A DNA stretch of 12,111 nt, taken from the NCBI GenBank assembly GCA_964349045.1, contig CAYGFI010000147.1, forward strand, positions 1 to 12,111, in the 5' to 3' direction. The first letter of the stretch is position 1. Each line of letters begins with the position of its first letter. Position numbers and translations under genes: made by a program. This document shows positions 1-7,986 of this stretch, one piece after another. The notes under the pieces were generated by a model. The model was not told the DNA's origin. It saw only the letters and a list, made by a program, of their open reading frames with translations, and did not search any database. The DNA is from JACJXF01 sp964349045. GTDB lineage: Bacteria; Bacteroidota; Bacteroidia; Bacteroidales; GCA-2748055.

Positions 1-135
1 TGTATAGGTGAAGTAAATTTCTCATTGAATTAAAAATTATTGCACAATAAATAAATGTTATGATTGTTTATTATAGATAACTTTATTCATGTGTTTTATT
101 CTCACATATTTTTCTATTAACATCTTAAGGAAGCG

Positions 136-2319
136 ATGAACTGTTTTTATTACTTCCTAATAAGTATAAGCGTTTTCTTTGCCCTTCCCATGTTATCTTC
201 AGGTCAGGCAAACAGTCAGGAACGTCCCAAAATCGGTTTGGTATTAAGTGGTGGCGGCGCTAAGGGGCTTGCTCACATTGGTGTTTTAAAGGTACTGGAA
301 GAAGCCGGTATCCGACCCGATTACATTGCAGGAACGAGCATGGGAGGTATTGTTGGTGGATTATACGCCATAGGATATTCTGTCGATTCTCTTGAAAAGA
401 TTGCTAAGACAACCAAATGGTCGTATTACCTTAGTGATGATATCCCCCGGAGGGCCATAACCCTGGAGGAGAAAGAAGACCATGATCGTTTTGTATTGTC
501 CATTCCGATTGCTGAATCAGGTATAAAAATTCCAGGAGGTGTTATTAACGGACAGAATATAGAGAATTTTTTTAACCAGCTATGTTCTCCGGTATACGCG
601 ATAAGGAATTTCTCTGATTTTCCGATTCCATTTATTTGCAATGCAACCGATATTGTGACCGGTAAGGAAGTTGTATTCAAAGAGGGATATCTGCCTGATG
701 CTCTGAGGGCGACTATGTCGATTCCCAGCATTTTTGATCCCATTGAACTGGATGGAAAATTACTTGTGGATGGAGGACTGGTCAATAATTTCCCGGCCGA
801 TCGATTAAAAGAAATGGGCGCAGATATAATTATCGGGGTAGATGTTGGATTCCAATCGTATTCGAAAGAACAGCTAAACTCAATGTTTCGTATTATTGAA
901 CAGGCGCTGTTCTTTTATGGGGAGTCAAATGCGAACCGAAATACAAAGCTATGCAATATTATCATCAGACCTTCGCTGGGAAATTTCAATGCAGGCAGTT
1001 TTAATTCCACCGACACTATAATTGCATTGGGGGAAATTGCCGCCCGAAAACTTTATCCTCAGATTAAGGCCCTGGCTGATTCTCTAAAAGCCCTTGATCC
1101 GGATTATAAGATGAGTAAAGAGTTAATTTATCCAGACAGCCTGTTTATTGTTGAAATCCGGGTTGAAGGACTTAGAAAAGTATCCGGGGAATTGCTTATC
1201 GGGAAACTACAACTTGCGGTAATGGAAAAGGTTACCGTTAAAGATATTGGTTACGCCATCGACCGGCTGTATTCTTCCCTCTACTTTGAAAAAGTGAGTT
1301 ACCAGCTCGAAGAAACTGATCGGGGCGGTGCAAGACTAATTATCAGGGTAAAAGAGATTACATATGGTTCTATACGTTTTGGTTTGCATTACGATAGTAA
1401 TAGTAAATCTTCAATCCTTTTAAATACGACCTTCAGAAACCTGCTTTTTAATGGTTCAAAATTTGCAATTAATGGAGTTGTTGGGGATAATCCGTATTTC
1501 AAAACAGAATTCTTTAAGAATAACGGCTGGAAGCCAGGGTTTGGTGCGGCATTTATGTCGAGTCGTTCAGAAGCATTTCTTTATAAATACGATCGCAGAA
1601 TCAGCAGCTTAAATTTCTATGAGACCAAACTTCAGATTTATACCCAGTCTATTTTCCGAAACTATTATGCATTGGGGGCCGGTATGGAGTTTGAGAATTC
1701 CCTGATCATGCCTATCATCGACCCGTATGAAACCATTCCGGAAAGCCGGTACAAGCTGATCAATTATTACGGTTATATGCAGATGGACAGTTATGATGAT
1801 CCCTTCTATCCTACCCGTGGAATAAAAGTCTATTCGGGATTAAAACTATTAACCTCCAATGGTATCTCACCTGTTGTATTTTATCATGGCAGACTCAGCA
1901 ACGCGGAAAAATTATCCGACAGGCTTACGCTGATCAATCATATTTATGCCGGAATGGTTGACGGTGATTCCATTCCCTCACAATATCTGTTTTTTACCGG
2001 GGGAAGCATGGAATCTTACCGAAATGGAATTATGCCGTTTGCCGGACTTAATTATATGGAGATTGCCAGTAAAAATGTCCTTTGTCTGAAAATGGATCTG
2101 CAATTAAGATTTTTTTCTAAAATATATCTCATTGGGACAGTAAACGCGGGTAATTTCAAATACTATTTCAACGATCTTTTCACGACCGGTAATATCCTCA
2201 GCGGGTATGGCATTACGGCCGGTTACCATAGTCTTATCGGTCCCCTTGAGATCATTGTTTCCCGTTCATCGAATCATGGGGGATTCCAGGGATTTGTCAG
2301 AATCGGTTACTGGTTCTGA
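136..2319 (+). CDS. Patatin-like phospholipase fused to POTRA and Omp85-type barrel (type Vd-like)
   Basis: Predicted lipid acyl hydrolase joined to its own outer-membrane barrel, 727 residues. A hydrophobic N-terminal segment (about 1-22) looks like a Sec signal peptide. The patatin domain (about 31-235) has the complete catalytic set: oxyanion loop GGGAKG (39-44), nucleophile elbow GTSMGG with Ser68, and the dyad Asp212 in VDGG. A POTRA-like segment follows (about 336-415), then an aromatic-rich beta-barrel (about 416-727) ending in Phe, the usual BAM-recognised last residue. This order matches the PlpD-type patatin autotransporters and the patatin/BamA-like proteins common in Bacteroidota. 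Whether the lipase is released, surface-exposed or periplasmic cannot be told. AAGGAAG at 127-133 just before the ATG is a good ribosome binding site and supports this start. The gene is convergent with the operon on its right and looks monocistronic; the 135 bases upstream hold only weak promoter matches (for example TAACTTTA at 78-85). Confidence 0.93.
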   Translation: MNCFYYFLISISVFFALPMLSSGQANSQERPKIGLVLSGGGAKGLAHIGVLKVLEEAGIRPDYIAGTSMGGIVGGLYAIGYSVDSLEKIAKTTKWSYYLSDDIPRRAITLEEKEDHDRFVLSIPIAESGIKIPGGVINGQNIENFFNQLCSPVYAIRNFSDFPIPFICNATDIVTGKEVVFKEGYLPDALRATMSIPSIFDPIELDGKLLVDGGLVNNFPADRLKEMGADIIIGVDVGFQSYSKEQLNSMFRIIEQALFFYGESNANRNTKLCNIIIRPSLGNFNAGSFNSTDTIIALGEIAARKLYPQIKALADSLKALDPDYKMSKELIYPDSLFIVEIRVEGLRKVSGELLIGKLQLAVMEKVTVKDIGYAIDRLYSSLYFEKVSYQLEETDRGGARLIIRVKEITYGSIRFGLHYDSNSKSSILLNTTFRNLLFNGSKFAINGVVGDNPYFKTEFFKNNGWKPGFGAAFMSSRSEAFLYKYDRRISSLNFYETKLQIYTQSIFRNYYALGAGMEFENSLIMPIIDPYETIPESRYKLINYYGYMQMDSYDDPFYPTRGIKVYSGLKLLTSNGISPVVFYHGRLSNAEKLSDRLTLINHIYAGMVDGDSIPSQYLFFTGGSMESYRNGIMPFAGLNYMEIASKNVLCLKMDLQLRFFSKIYLIGTVNAGNFKYYFNDLFTTGNILSGYGITAGYHSLIGPLEIIVSRSSNHGGFQGFVRIGYWF

Positions 2320-3075
2320 TCAATAATCAAGTACCTCCTTTAAACGGGTATATCCCGATCGACTTACCGGAACTCTTTCCCCTGATTTAAGAATCAGCAT
2401 GAAAGTGGATTTTTCATAAGGTTCGATTTTCGCGATTTGGTCGAGTCGTACGATATACGAACGGTGAACCCTGAGAAAATCCTTCGGATCGAGATGTTTC
2501 TCATAATAACTCAGCGTTTTTTGTTTCAGGTAATGAGCCCCGTTTACATAAATCATTACATAATCATCTTGTGCTTCGATGTAGAATATCTGATGTACGG
2601 GCAAAACCACGATTGCATTTCTGGTTTTTGCCACTACTCTGGTAAGGACGCCTTCAGAATCATCGAGATGTTCCTTTAGTTTCTCAACCCGGGGATTGGC
2701 TTCATTACTATTTGGGGATAAGCGGATCCGGCTCAAAGCTTTCTCAACTGCCTCGCGAAAGCGCTCGACTGAAAAGGGTTTCAGAAGGTAATCCACTGCA
2801 TTTAATTCAAATGCTTTAATGGCAAACTGATCGTAGGCTGTGGAAAAAATAATTTCCGGTTTCTTTTCGAGCAATTCAATCAACTCAAATCCGGTAAGTT
2901 TTGGCATTTGGATATCCAGAAAGAGTAACTGAGGATTTAGTTCCTGGATGGCTTTCAGCCCGGTAAAACCATCACTGCATTCAGCAACTATTTCAATTCC
3001 ACCTGTTTCCCTGATATAGTCTTTCAGAAGTTCCCTTGCCAGGGATTCATCGTCGATTATTATAGCACGAATCAT
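2320..3075 (-). CDS. LytTR-family response regulator
   Basis: DNA-binding response regulator, 251 residues from this start. The receiver domain (about 1-118) has the acidic pocket Asp8-Asp9, phospho-acceptor Asp54 in LFLDIQMP, Thr79 and Lys99 in LLKP. The C-terminal domain (about 145-250) is a LytTR fold, with the family-typical IFYIEAQDDYV and FLRVHRSYIV stretches. It should be phosphorylated by the kinase encoded just upstream. The start at 3075 is preferred because family members usually begin MI/LRAIIIDDE. An ATG at 3102 (and a TTG at 3105) would add 9-10 residues and sit 3 bases after the kinase stop, with a GGTGG-like sequence upstream, so it remains possible. The stop codon TGA abuts the TGA of the convergent patatin gene. 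Last gene of the LiaF-like/LytS/LytTR operon. Confidence 0.95.
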   Translation of the reverse strand: MIRAIIIDDESLARELLKDYIRETGGIEIVAECSDGFTGLKAIQELNPQLLFLDIQMPKLTGFELIELLEKKPEIIFSTAYDQFAIKAFELNAVDYLLKPFSVERFREAVEKALSRIRLSPNSNEANPRVEKLKEHLDDSEGVLTRVVAKTRNAIVVLPVHQIFYIEAQDDYVMIYVNGAHYLKQKTLSYYEKHLDPKDFLRVHRSYIVRLDQIAKIEPYEKSTFMLILKSGERVPVSRSGYTRLKEVLDY

Positions 3076-3105
3076 AAGGGTAAAATATTTAAATAAATTC
3101 ATCAA

Positions 3106-4155
3106 CTAAGCCACCGGAATTTTCAGGATTACTTTAAAAATACCATTATCCCCGTTAGAGGTGAGCAAACCATCCTTTCCATAAATTAATTTTAATCGGC
3201 TACTTATATTTTTCAAACCGATACCGGCGCCCTTTCCCGGAACCATAGCCGGATCGTAATTGTTTAATATGGTAAGAACAAGGAAGTCTTTTTCGCGTTC
3301 GCTTTTCAATCTTATGGTAACCGGCTCAAGGCTTTCATAAACTCCATGTTTGATTGCATTCTCAAATAATGGTTGCAGGATCATATTCGGAAGCCTGAGG
3401 TTTTTACTATTTTCGGGGATGTTCATTTTAAAAATAAGTCTTCCCCCGAAACGTATTTTTTCGATTTCCAGATATTTTGTGATATTCTGAATTTCCTCTT
3501 CAAGACTTGTCTCCTCTCTTTCTTTGTGTTTTAAAGAATAACGCAGGAATTCCGATAATTCTATTATCATTTTTCTTGCCCCTGAAGGATCGTGCATGGT
3601 TAGCGCGGAAATAGAATTCAGGGAATTAAAAAGAAAATGAGGATTTATCTGAGCTTTAAGGGCGCTTAATTCTGCTTCCCTGATGAGTGTTTTAAGATTG
3701 GCCTCATCGTTTATCTTTTGTTTCAGGTTTTCACTATAAACTATCAGGTAGTAAATCATAATCAGAAGAATGAATATAAGAATTCCGATAACTGATCTGT
3801 AAGGTAAACTCGACTCAAGAAAATTGAGAGATGAATTATCTCCCCCGATAAAAAATTTTAAAAGCATGTAACCTGAAAAAATCCATATAAACAACATTAC
3901 GATTCCGAGTAATAAATGGTTCAGGAAAGCCGGAATAACTCTTTTTTCGCTAAAAGTCATGTACCTCACGGGAAACCACATGGCTAATCCAAGGATTAGA
4001 AAAAGGGAATTGAAAACTACGCTGTCTGTAATTGCAAACCCAAGATTGGTTTCAAATACAAAAAACTCTATACTTGCCTGGATTATAGCAAAAATAACCC
4101 AGACAAGCATATAAGCCAGAATATAAACCTTATTCCCGGTGATGGGATTAATCAT
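3106..4155 (-). CDS. LytS-type sensor histidine kinase (His_kinase family)
   Basis: Membrane sensor kinase of 349 residues. Four hydrophobic helices are visible (about 11-31, 45-64, 78-100, 120-142) with only short connecting loops, so sensing is probably intramembrane or through a partner rather than through a large outer domain. A short coiled linker (about 142-165) leads to the phospho-acceptor segment KAQINPHFLFNSLNSIS with His173. The ATPase domain shows an N-box (QPLFENAIKHG, 261-271) and a glycine loop (GKGAGIGLKN, 307-316). This is the HPK7/LytS architecture that normally pairs with LytTR regulators, and the LytTR gene lies immediately downstream. The LiaF-like gene ends 10 bases upstream, so the three genes are probably co-transcribed. 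The input signal is not evident; the LiaF-like neighbour suggests cell-envelope stress. Confidence 0.95.
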   Translation of the reverse strand: MINPITGNKVYILAYMLVWVIFAIIQASIEFFVFETNLGFAITDSVVFNSLFLILGLAMWFPVRYMTFSEKRVIPAFLNHLLLGIVMLFIWIFSGYMLLKFFIGGDNSSLNFLESSLPYRSVIGILIFILLIMIYYLIVYSENLKQKINDEANLKTLIREAELSALKAQINPHFLFNSLNSISALTMHDPSGARKMIIELSEFLRYSLKHKEREETSLEEEIQNITKYLEIEKIRFGGRLIFKMNIPENSKNLRLPNMILQPLFENAIKHGVYESLEPVTIRLKSEREKDFLVLTILNNYDPAMVPGKGAGIGLKNISSRLKLIYGKDGLLTSNGDNGIFKVILKIPVA

Positions 4156-4165
4156 ATCATTTGGA

Positions 4166-4879
4166 TTAGTAGCTGATTATTTCTCCACCTCCAAAAATCG
4201 CAACGCCTTTAATAACAAGTCTTTTCTCAGATACTGAAGTTTGCACAGGGAGTTTGCCTCTTTTATCGCTGAAGCCACCGAAAATAGCTACTACCTCGAT
4301 CTTAATATCCCAGTCGTTTGGAACAATTAGTTTTGAACCTCCGAAAATTGTAACCTGATCGAGAACATTGACTCCCGGAGCCAGCTGGGCGCTTGTAAGG
4401 TCATAAGTTCCTCCGCCAAAAGCAGAGGTAATCTTACCTCCCCTGAAACTCATCGAGTTAATTTTCCGGTCGTGACCTCCGAAGATGTTTAAATCATCAA
4501 TATAATCATCGCTGAATCCGCGTTCAATTCTTCCTGTCCCGAAAATGTTGGTGCTGCGGAAAATAAGCAACACTCCAAGCAGAACAATAAAAACCGGCCA
4601 GATAATACCTCTGTACTCAAAGGGCAGATCAACAAAGTGTGGGATCAGAAAAAATGCTCCTACGCCGATAAGTATGTACCCTGTAAAAGTATTTTCCTTG
4701 CGGGTAAGCATAATTACACCGATAAGAATAAGTATTGCCTGCCATGTAAAAATATAATCCCTGATGTGGAATGGGATAAAATTAAACTGGTTAGCAATAA
4801 GAGCACAACCTATAATAAGCAAAACAATCCCTAAAATTGCCCTGCTTCTTCCCTGTTTTTTTTCGATAATCTGATTCAT
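4166..4879 (-). CDS. LiaF-like membrane protein with IFGG beta-helix domain
   Basis: Membrane protein of 237 residues. The N-terminal half has four hydrophobic helices (about 13-31, 44-59, 66-80, 91-108), resembling the LiaI/LiaF-like transmembrane region. The C-terminal half (about 128-237) is built of short rungs marked by repeated FGG motifs: NIFGG (131-135), AFGGG (153-157), TIFGG (177-181), AIFGG (198-202) and AIFGG (226-230). This is typical of the C-terminal domain of LiaF and related 'cell wall-active antibiotics response' proteins. In Firmicutes, LiaF restrains the LiaS kinase; here the neighbour is a LytS-type kinase, so a similar inhibitory or sensory role is inferred, not shown. 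CCTCC at 4888-4892 gives a strong GGAGG ribosome binding site 8 bases before the ATG, unusual for this organism group and supporting the start. First gene of the operon. Confidence 0.88.
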   Translation of the reverse strand: MNQIIEKKQGRSRAILGIVLLIIGCALIANQFNFIPFHIRDYIFTWQAILILIGVIMLTRKENTFTGYILIGVGAFFLIPHFVDLPFEYRGIIWPVFIVLLGVLLIFRSTNIFGTGRIERGFSDDYIDDLNIFGGHDRKINSMSFRGGKITSAFGGGTYDLTSAQLAPGVNVLDQVTIFGGSKLIVPNDWDIKIEVVAIFGGFSDKRGKLPVQTSVSEKRLVIKGVAIFGGGEIISY

Positions 4880-4916
4880 TTTTTATTCCTCCATTTCAAA
4901 TTTATAATTTATGAAT

Positions 4917-4947
4917 CAAAAGTATGTGATTTGGGAGGGTGAATAAA
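4917..4947 (-). promoter_or_regulatory. Promoter of the LiaF-like/LytS/LytTR operon
   Basis: On the minus strand the -7 element TACTTTTG (4924-4917) matches the Bacteroidota consensus TAnnTTTG exactly. Nineteen bases upstream, TTTA (4947-4944) matches the -33 TTTG at three of four positions. This predicts a transcript start near 4910 and a leader of about 30 bases carrying the GGAGG ribosome binding site. Identified by pattern only. Confidence 0.6.
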
Positions 4948-4963
4948 GAAGAAATCGGTGAAT
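4938..4963. repeat. Direct heptamer repeat, candidate LytTR operator
   Basis: GGTGAAT occurs at 4938-4944 and again at 4957-4963, separated by exactly 12 bases (ATTCACC-N12-ATTCACC on the coding strand). A partial third copy, GGTGAGG, is at 4993-4999. The near copy lies between the -33 and -7 promoter elements and touches the -33 box. LytTR regulators bind pairs of short direct repeats on one DNA face, so autoregulation by the operon's own regulator is plausible. Chance occurrence is not excluded. Confidence 0.4.
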
Positions 4964-5003
4964 GGTGGTTTTTTACCGGGGAAGGGTTTATTGGTGAGGG
5001 ATG

Positions 5004-5056
5004 GCGTGATGGCGTGACGACGTGACGGGCGTGAAGGGCGTGACGGATGAGCGTGA
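5004..5056. repeat. Degenerate short CGTGA tandem repeat
   Basis: CGTGA occurs six times, starting at 5005, 5013, 5021, 5030, 5039 and 5052 (spacings 8, 8, 9, 9 and 13), in a G-rich block much richer in GC than the flanking DNA. The block lies 6 bases beyond the TonB receptor stop and upstream of the LiaF operon promoter. It has no convincing hairpin and no open frame of note. Function is unknown: simple-sequence expansion, dispersed intergenic repeat or protein-binding array are possible. Confidence 0.6.
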
Positions 5057-5061
5057 TGTTT

Positions 5062-7740
5062 TTACAATTCTAGGCTTAGTCCGCCGTAGTAGTAACCACC
5101 GTTAAAACCGAATTGGGTAACGGCGGTATTATAAATGAACCGGCCCTGGTTTTGGAGAGTTGTATTGTTTTTATCAGGATATACATTTAAGAGATTGTTT
5201 GCTCCTGCGGATACAGATATTTTTCCTGTTAATTTGTAGCTTAGTCTGATATCTGTAATCCATTTGGATGAATAAACCTGATCCTCATCTGTATTATAAA
5301 CGCCCAGATAGCTGACTTCACCGTAATGAGTGTTCCTCAATAAACAAGTGATTTTATTCAGCACATAATTCAAAGTAAAATTATATTTCAGTGAAGGTTG
5401 AGCCATTTCGAGCAATGCCCTTGACTGCCGGTCGAACAATTGTTCTGATAATCCGTTTTGGATAATAGACTGACTGGAATGCAGATTGTTGTTAATCCTT
5501 GTTTTAGAGAGGTTAAGTCCAAAACTCGCTCCAATTAATCCTTTTGAATAATTTATTTCATGGGATAGAATAAAATCGACTCCCTGTGTGCGCGTGTCAA
5601 CCGCATTGGTGAAAAATTGTGCAGCTCCTGTAGTTGTAAGATCAGCCAACAGACTATCGATAGCAGTGCCTTCGTATGTTTTATAAAAATACCCGGATAA
5701 TACAACCCGGTTCTGAACGTCAATCTGATAGAAATCAAGCGTTAAATTTGTATTTTTTGTGGGTTTTGAAGTAATTCCCAGGGAATAGCTATTTGAAGTT
5801 TCCTCTTTAAGTGCAGGAATTCCAAATGCAGAAGTAACAGGATTATTATTTCTGGAGGTAAGAACCTCGTAAAGATATCCCCCGAAATAATAAGAACCGG
5901 TATAATTGTAAAATGACTGATGTAAGGCCGGCGCCCGAAAACCGGTGCTTACGGATCCGCGAAGGTTCAACCAGCGGGTGATTGAATAGCGGGAAGATAA
6001 TTTTCCTGAAATATTACTTCCGAAATCGGAATAATTTTCAAACCTGCCAGCGGCTTCAACCAGGAATCCTTTAAAAAGGATTGTGCTTAAATCGCTGTAA
6101 AATGCAAGATTATTTCTCGAAGCATCAGCCACATCAGCAGGCTGATATCCAGGATAACCCTGGGCTCCAGGGTAGGCTAACTGATTTTCATTGATCCAGG
6201 AATTTTCTTCCCCTGCTAAAATACTGTAATTTTCAATCCTGAATTCACTTCCGAAGGAAAGTCTGAATAATTCCATATTCAATGATTTACCCAAATCCCG
6301 GCTTAAATCGAAATTTATCACGCTTTGGTTAAATCGGATCCCTCCCGAATTAAAATTCATGGGACTGTCGGTCATGGATGCGTTTGTGGAATTGTTGACG
6401 AAAAAGTCAATGGCATTCCGGCCGAAAGTGTAGCTAAGATCAGAATTCCATTGCAAAACCCTGCCGCGGATGCCTGTACTTACAAATTGATCATTCAGGT
6501 GAGCTTCAATTTCAGGTAGAAATCCATTTGGATGAAGGGTGAGATTACTGCGGGCGGGATCGTTGGGCAGCCGGAAATCGCCGGCCGATTTGCTGTTTCG
6601 GAGGTTTGTTCCACCGTAACTATAGATCTCAAACGTTTTGAAAACCGGCAAATTTGCATTCAGGTACAAATTGACATCAGTCATTGCCGAGTTACCCAAC
6701 TTCATTTTGAAATCTTCACGACTCAGGCCCTTGTCAGCTATCATCTGATTATCCTGATCGATATTTTCCTGAAGTGACAATCCATCCTGATCTGCAGTCC
6801 GGTATATCAGTCCCTGGTATATACCTGCCCTGTTTGTTCCTTGTCTTTTTCTGAATTCTGCAGTAGCATTTACCGTACCCGATTTACCAAGTTTGAATCC
6901 AAAATTTGCCGCAAAATTGGTTTGCAGACCATCGCCCTCATAGTTTTGACCAACATGGCTCTTCAGATATAATTTCCCTGTATTTTCTTTAAGGACAATA
7001 TTTATTACTCCTGCAATGGCATCTGATCCATACTGAGCCGATGCACCATCGCGTAAAATTTCTACCCTGCTGATGGCTGATGAAGGAATAGTATTCAGAT
7101 CATTAATAACCGAACCGCGGCCCACAACACCAAGAGTATTGACCACTGCAGACGGATGGTGACGCTTTCCGTTTACCAGGATCAGAGTTTGATCAGGATT
7201 CAATCCCCTGAGAGCAGCGGGATCCATGTGATCCGTAGCATCAGAATAAGTAAGCCGGGTTGAATAAAAAGATGGGGCAAGGCTGTTAATCTGTTGACTT
7301 AGATCAGTTTGTCCGGTTTGATTAAGAATTCCTGTAGGGAACTGGTCAACAGGTACCGGAGAGCTTAAATTTGAACGGGTTCCATAATGTGACCCTACAA
7401 TTACCACACCTTCATTGAAAGCTATGAGATCTTCCTGCAGTGCAATATTTAAAACAGGTGAATTATCATATTCTGATGGCAGGATAGTAATGGATTTGTA
7501 GCCGAGATAACTGATAATCAGGTTTTCTTTTGATTCAGGAATTTCGAGACTAAAACTTCCGTCCTTACCAGTTACAGTTCCCTTTCCGGTATTTTCAAAA
7601 AAAACACCTGCCCCGGAAAGAGGTTCCTGGTTTACACGATGATAAACTTTCCCTGTCAACTGAATGGATTGAGCAACAATACCTTCCTGTATAAAAATGA
7701 AAAGGCAAGCAAATAATAATGTATATATATGTTGTTTCAT
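5062..7740 (-). CDS. TonB-dependent outer-membrane receptor with carboxypeptidase-regulatory-like domain
   Basis: Energised outer-membrane transporter of 892 residues. Sec signal peptide about 1-23, with probable cleavage after IVA. Residues about 26-105 form the carboxypeptidase-D regulatory-like domain frequent in Bacteroidota receptors (LTGKVYHRVNQEPLSGAGVFF, then GKDGSFSLEIP and ISYLGYKS). The plug domain (about 125-250) contains LRGLNPDQTLILVNGKRHH and the hallmark SRVEILRDGASAQYGSDAIAGVINIV. A 22-strand-type barrel fills the rest and ends in GGLSLEL. No SusD-like partner is adjacent and the plug lacks the usual SusC wording, so this is a stand-alone receptor rather than a glycan SusCD pair. 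The substrate cannot be inferred from the sequence. Transcription probably starts about 200 bases upstream, giving a long structured leader. No clear terminator follows. Confidence 0.95.
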   Translation of the reverse strand: MKQHIYTLLFACLFIFIQEGIVAQSIQLTGKVYHRVNQEPLSGAGVFFENTGKGTVTGKDGSFSLEIPESKENLIISYLGYKSITILPSEYDNSPVLNIALQEDLIAFNEGVVIVGSHYGTRSNLSSPVPVDQFPTGILNQTGQTDLSQQINSLAPSFYSTRLTYSDATDHMDPAALRGLNPDQTLILVNGKRHHPSAVVNTLGVVGRGSVINDLNTIPSSAISRVEILRDGASAQYGSDAIAGVINIVLKENTGKLYLKSHVGQNYEGDGLQTNFAANFGFKLGKSGTVNATAEFRKRQGTNRAGIYQGLIYRTADQDGLSLQENIDQDNQMIADKGLSREDFKMKLGNSAMTDVNLYLNANLPVFKTFEIYSYGGTNLRNSKSAGDFRLPNDPARSNLTLHPNGFLPEIEAHLNDQFVSTGIRGRVLQWNSDLSYTFGRNAIDFFVNNSTNASMTDSPMNFNSGGIRFNQSVINFDLSRDLGKSLNMELFRLSFGSEFRIENYSILAGEENSWINENQLAYPGAQGYPGYQPADVADASRNNLAFYSDLSTILFKGFLVEAAGRFENYSDFGSNISGKLSSRYSITRWLNLRGSVSTGFRAPALHQSFYNYTGSYYFGGYLYEVLTSRNNNPVTSAFGIPALKEETSNSYSLGITSKPTKNTNLTLDFYQIDVQNRVVLSGYFYKTYEGTAIDSLLADLTTTGAAQFFTNAVDTRTQGVDFILSHEINYSKGLIGASFGLNLSKTRINNNLHSSQSIIQNGLSEQLFDRQSRALLEMAQPSLKYNFTLNYVLNKITCLLRNTHYGEVSYLGVYNTDEDQVYSSKWITDIRLSYKLTGKISVSAGANNLLNVYPDKNNTTLQNQGRFIYNTAVTQFGFNGGYYYGGLSLEL

Positions 7741-7792
7741 TCGAAAATATTTGAGTTATGTTATTGTATATTAAGTTGTTTCTCATAGCCTG

Positions 7793-7860
7793 TCCCGCTT
7801 GAGCGGGAGAACCCTCATGTATTTTCATGTCCTTGTTGTGTACGTCAGTGCATGAGGGTT
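7793..7860 (-). promoter_or_regulatory. Structured leader / palindromic element upstream of TonB receptor
   Basis: Two strong inverted repeats lie between the predicted promoter and the receptor start. The outer one is a perfect 10-bp stem, AACCCTCATG (7810-7819) with CATGAGGGTT (7851-7860), enclosing 31 bases. Directly beside it, TCCCGC (7793-7798) pairs with GCGGGA (7803-7808) around a TTGA loop. The GC-rich hairpin is about 53 bases before the ATG and has no T-run, so it does not look like a simple terminator. It could be a regulatory leader RNA or a dispersed palindromic repeat. It matches no riboswitch class known to me. Confidence 0.5.
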
Positions 7861-7949
7861 TCATTACTTTAGGTTTTATACTCTGGTTTTCGATTAAAAT
7901 GCAGAGAATGATTTTGTCAGAACATGCTTTACAGCACATTTTTCAGTCG

Positions 7950-7979
7950 CAAATATAAAAACTATTTAAAAACAACAAT
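7950..7979 (-). promoter_or_regulatory. Predicted promoter of the TonB receptor
   Basis: On the minus strand TATATTTG (7957-7950) matches the Bacteroidota -7 consensus TAnnTTTG perfectly. ATTG (7979-7976) lies 18 bases upstream in the -33 position. It begins just past the stop codon of the dehydratase gene, so the receptor is likely transcribed independently, starting near 7943. Pattern match only. Confidence 0.5.
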
Positions 7980-7986
7980 GACTCAT

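Noticed and set aside
426..785. Minus-strand frame of 119 codons inside the patatin gene
   Set aside because: It is a shadow frame antisense to the conserved catalytic domain and has no family resemblance.
4933..5046. G-rich runs as a G-quadruplex
   Set aside because: Most runs are only two G long and irregularly spaced; no set of four GGG tracts lies close together.
5004..5056. CRISPR array
   Set aside because: Units are about 8-9 bases with no spacers and there are no cas genes.
5062..7740. SusC-type glycan receptor
   Set aside because: There is no SusD-like gene beside it, and the plug wording differs from SusC proteins.
7595..7939. Minus-strand frame of 114 codons starting upstream of the TonB receptor
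   Set aside because: It overlaps the receptor start in another frame and is built from the leader hairpins. It has no recognisable domain and no ribosome binding site.
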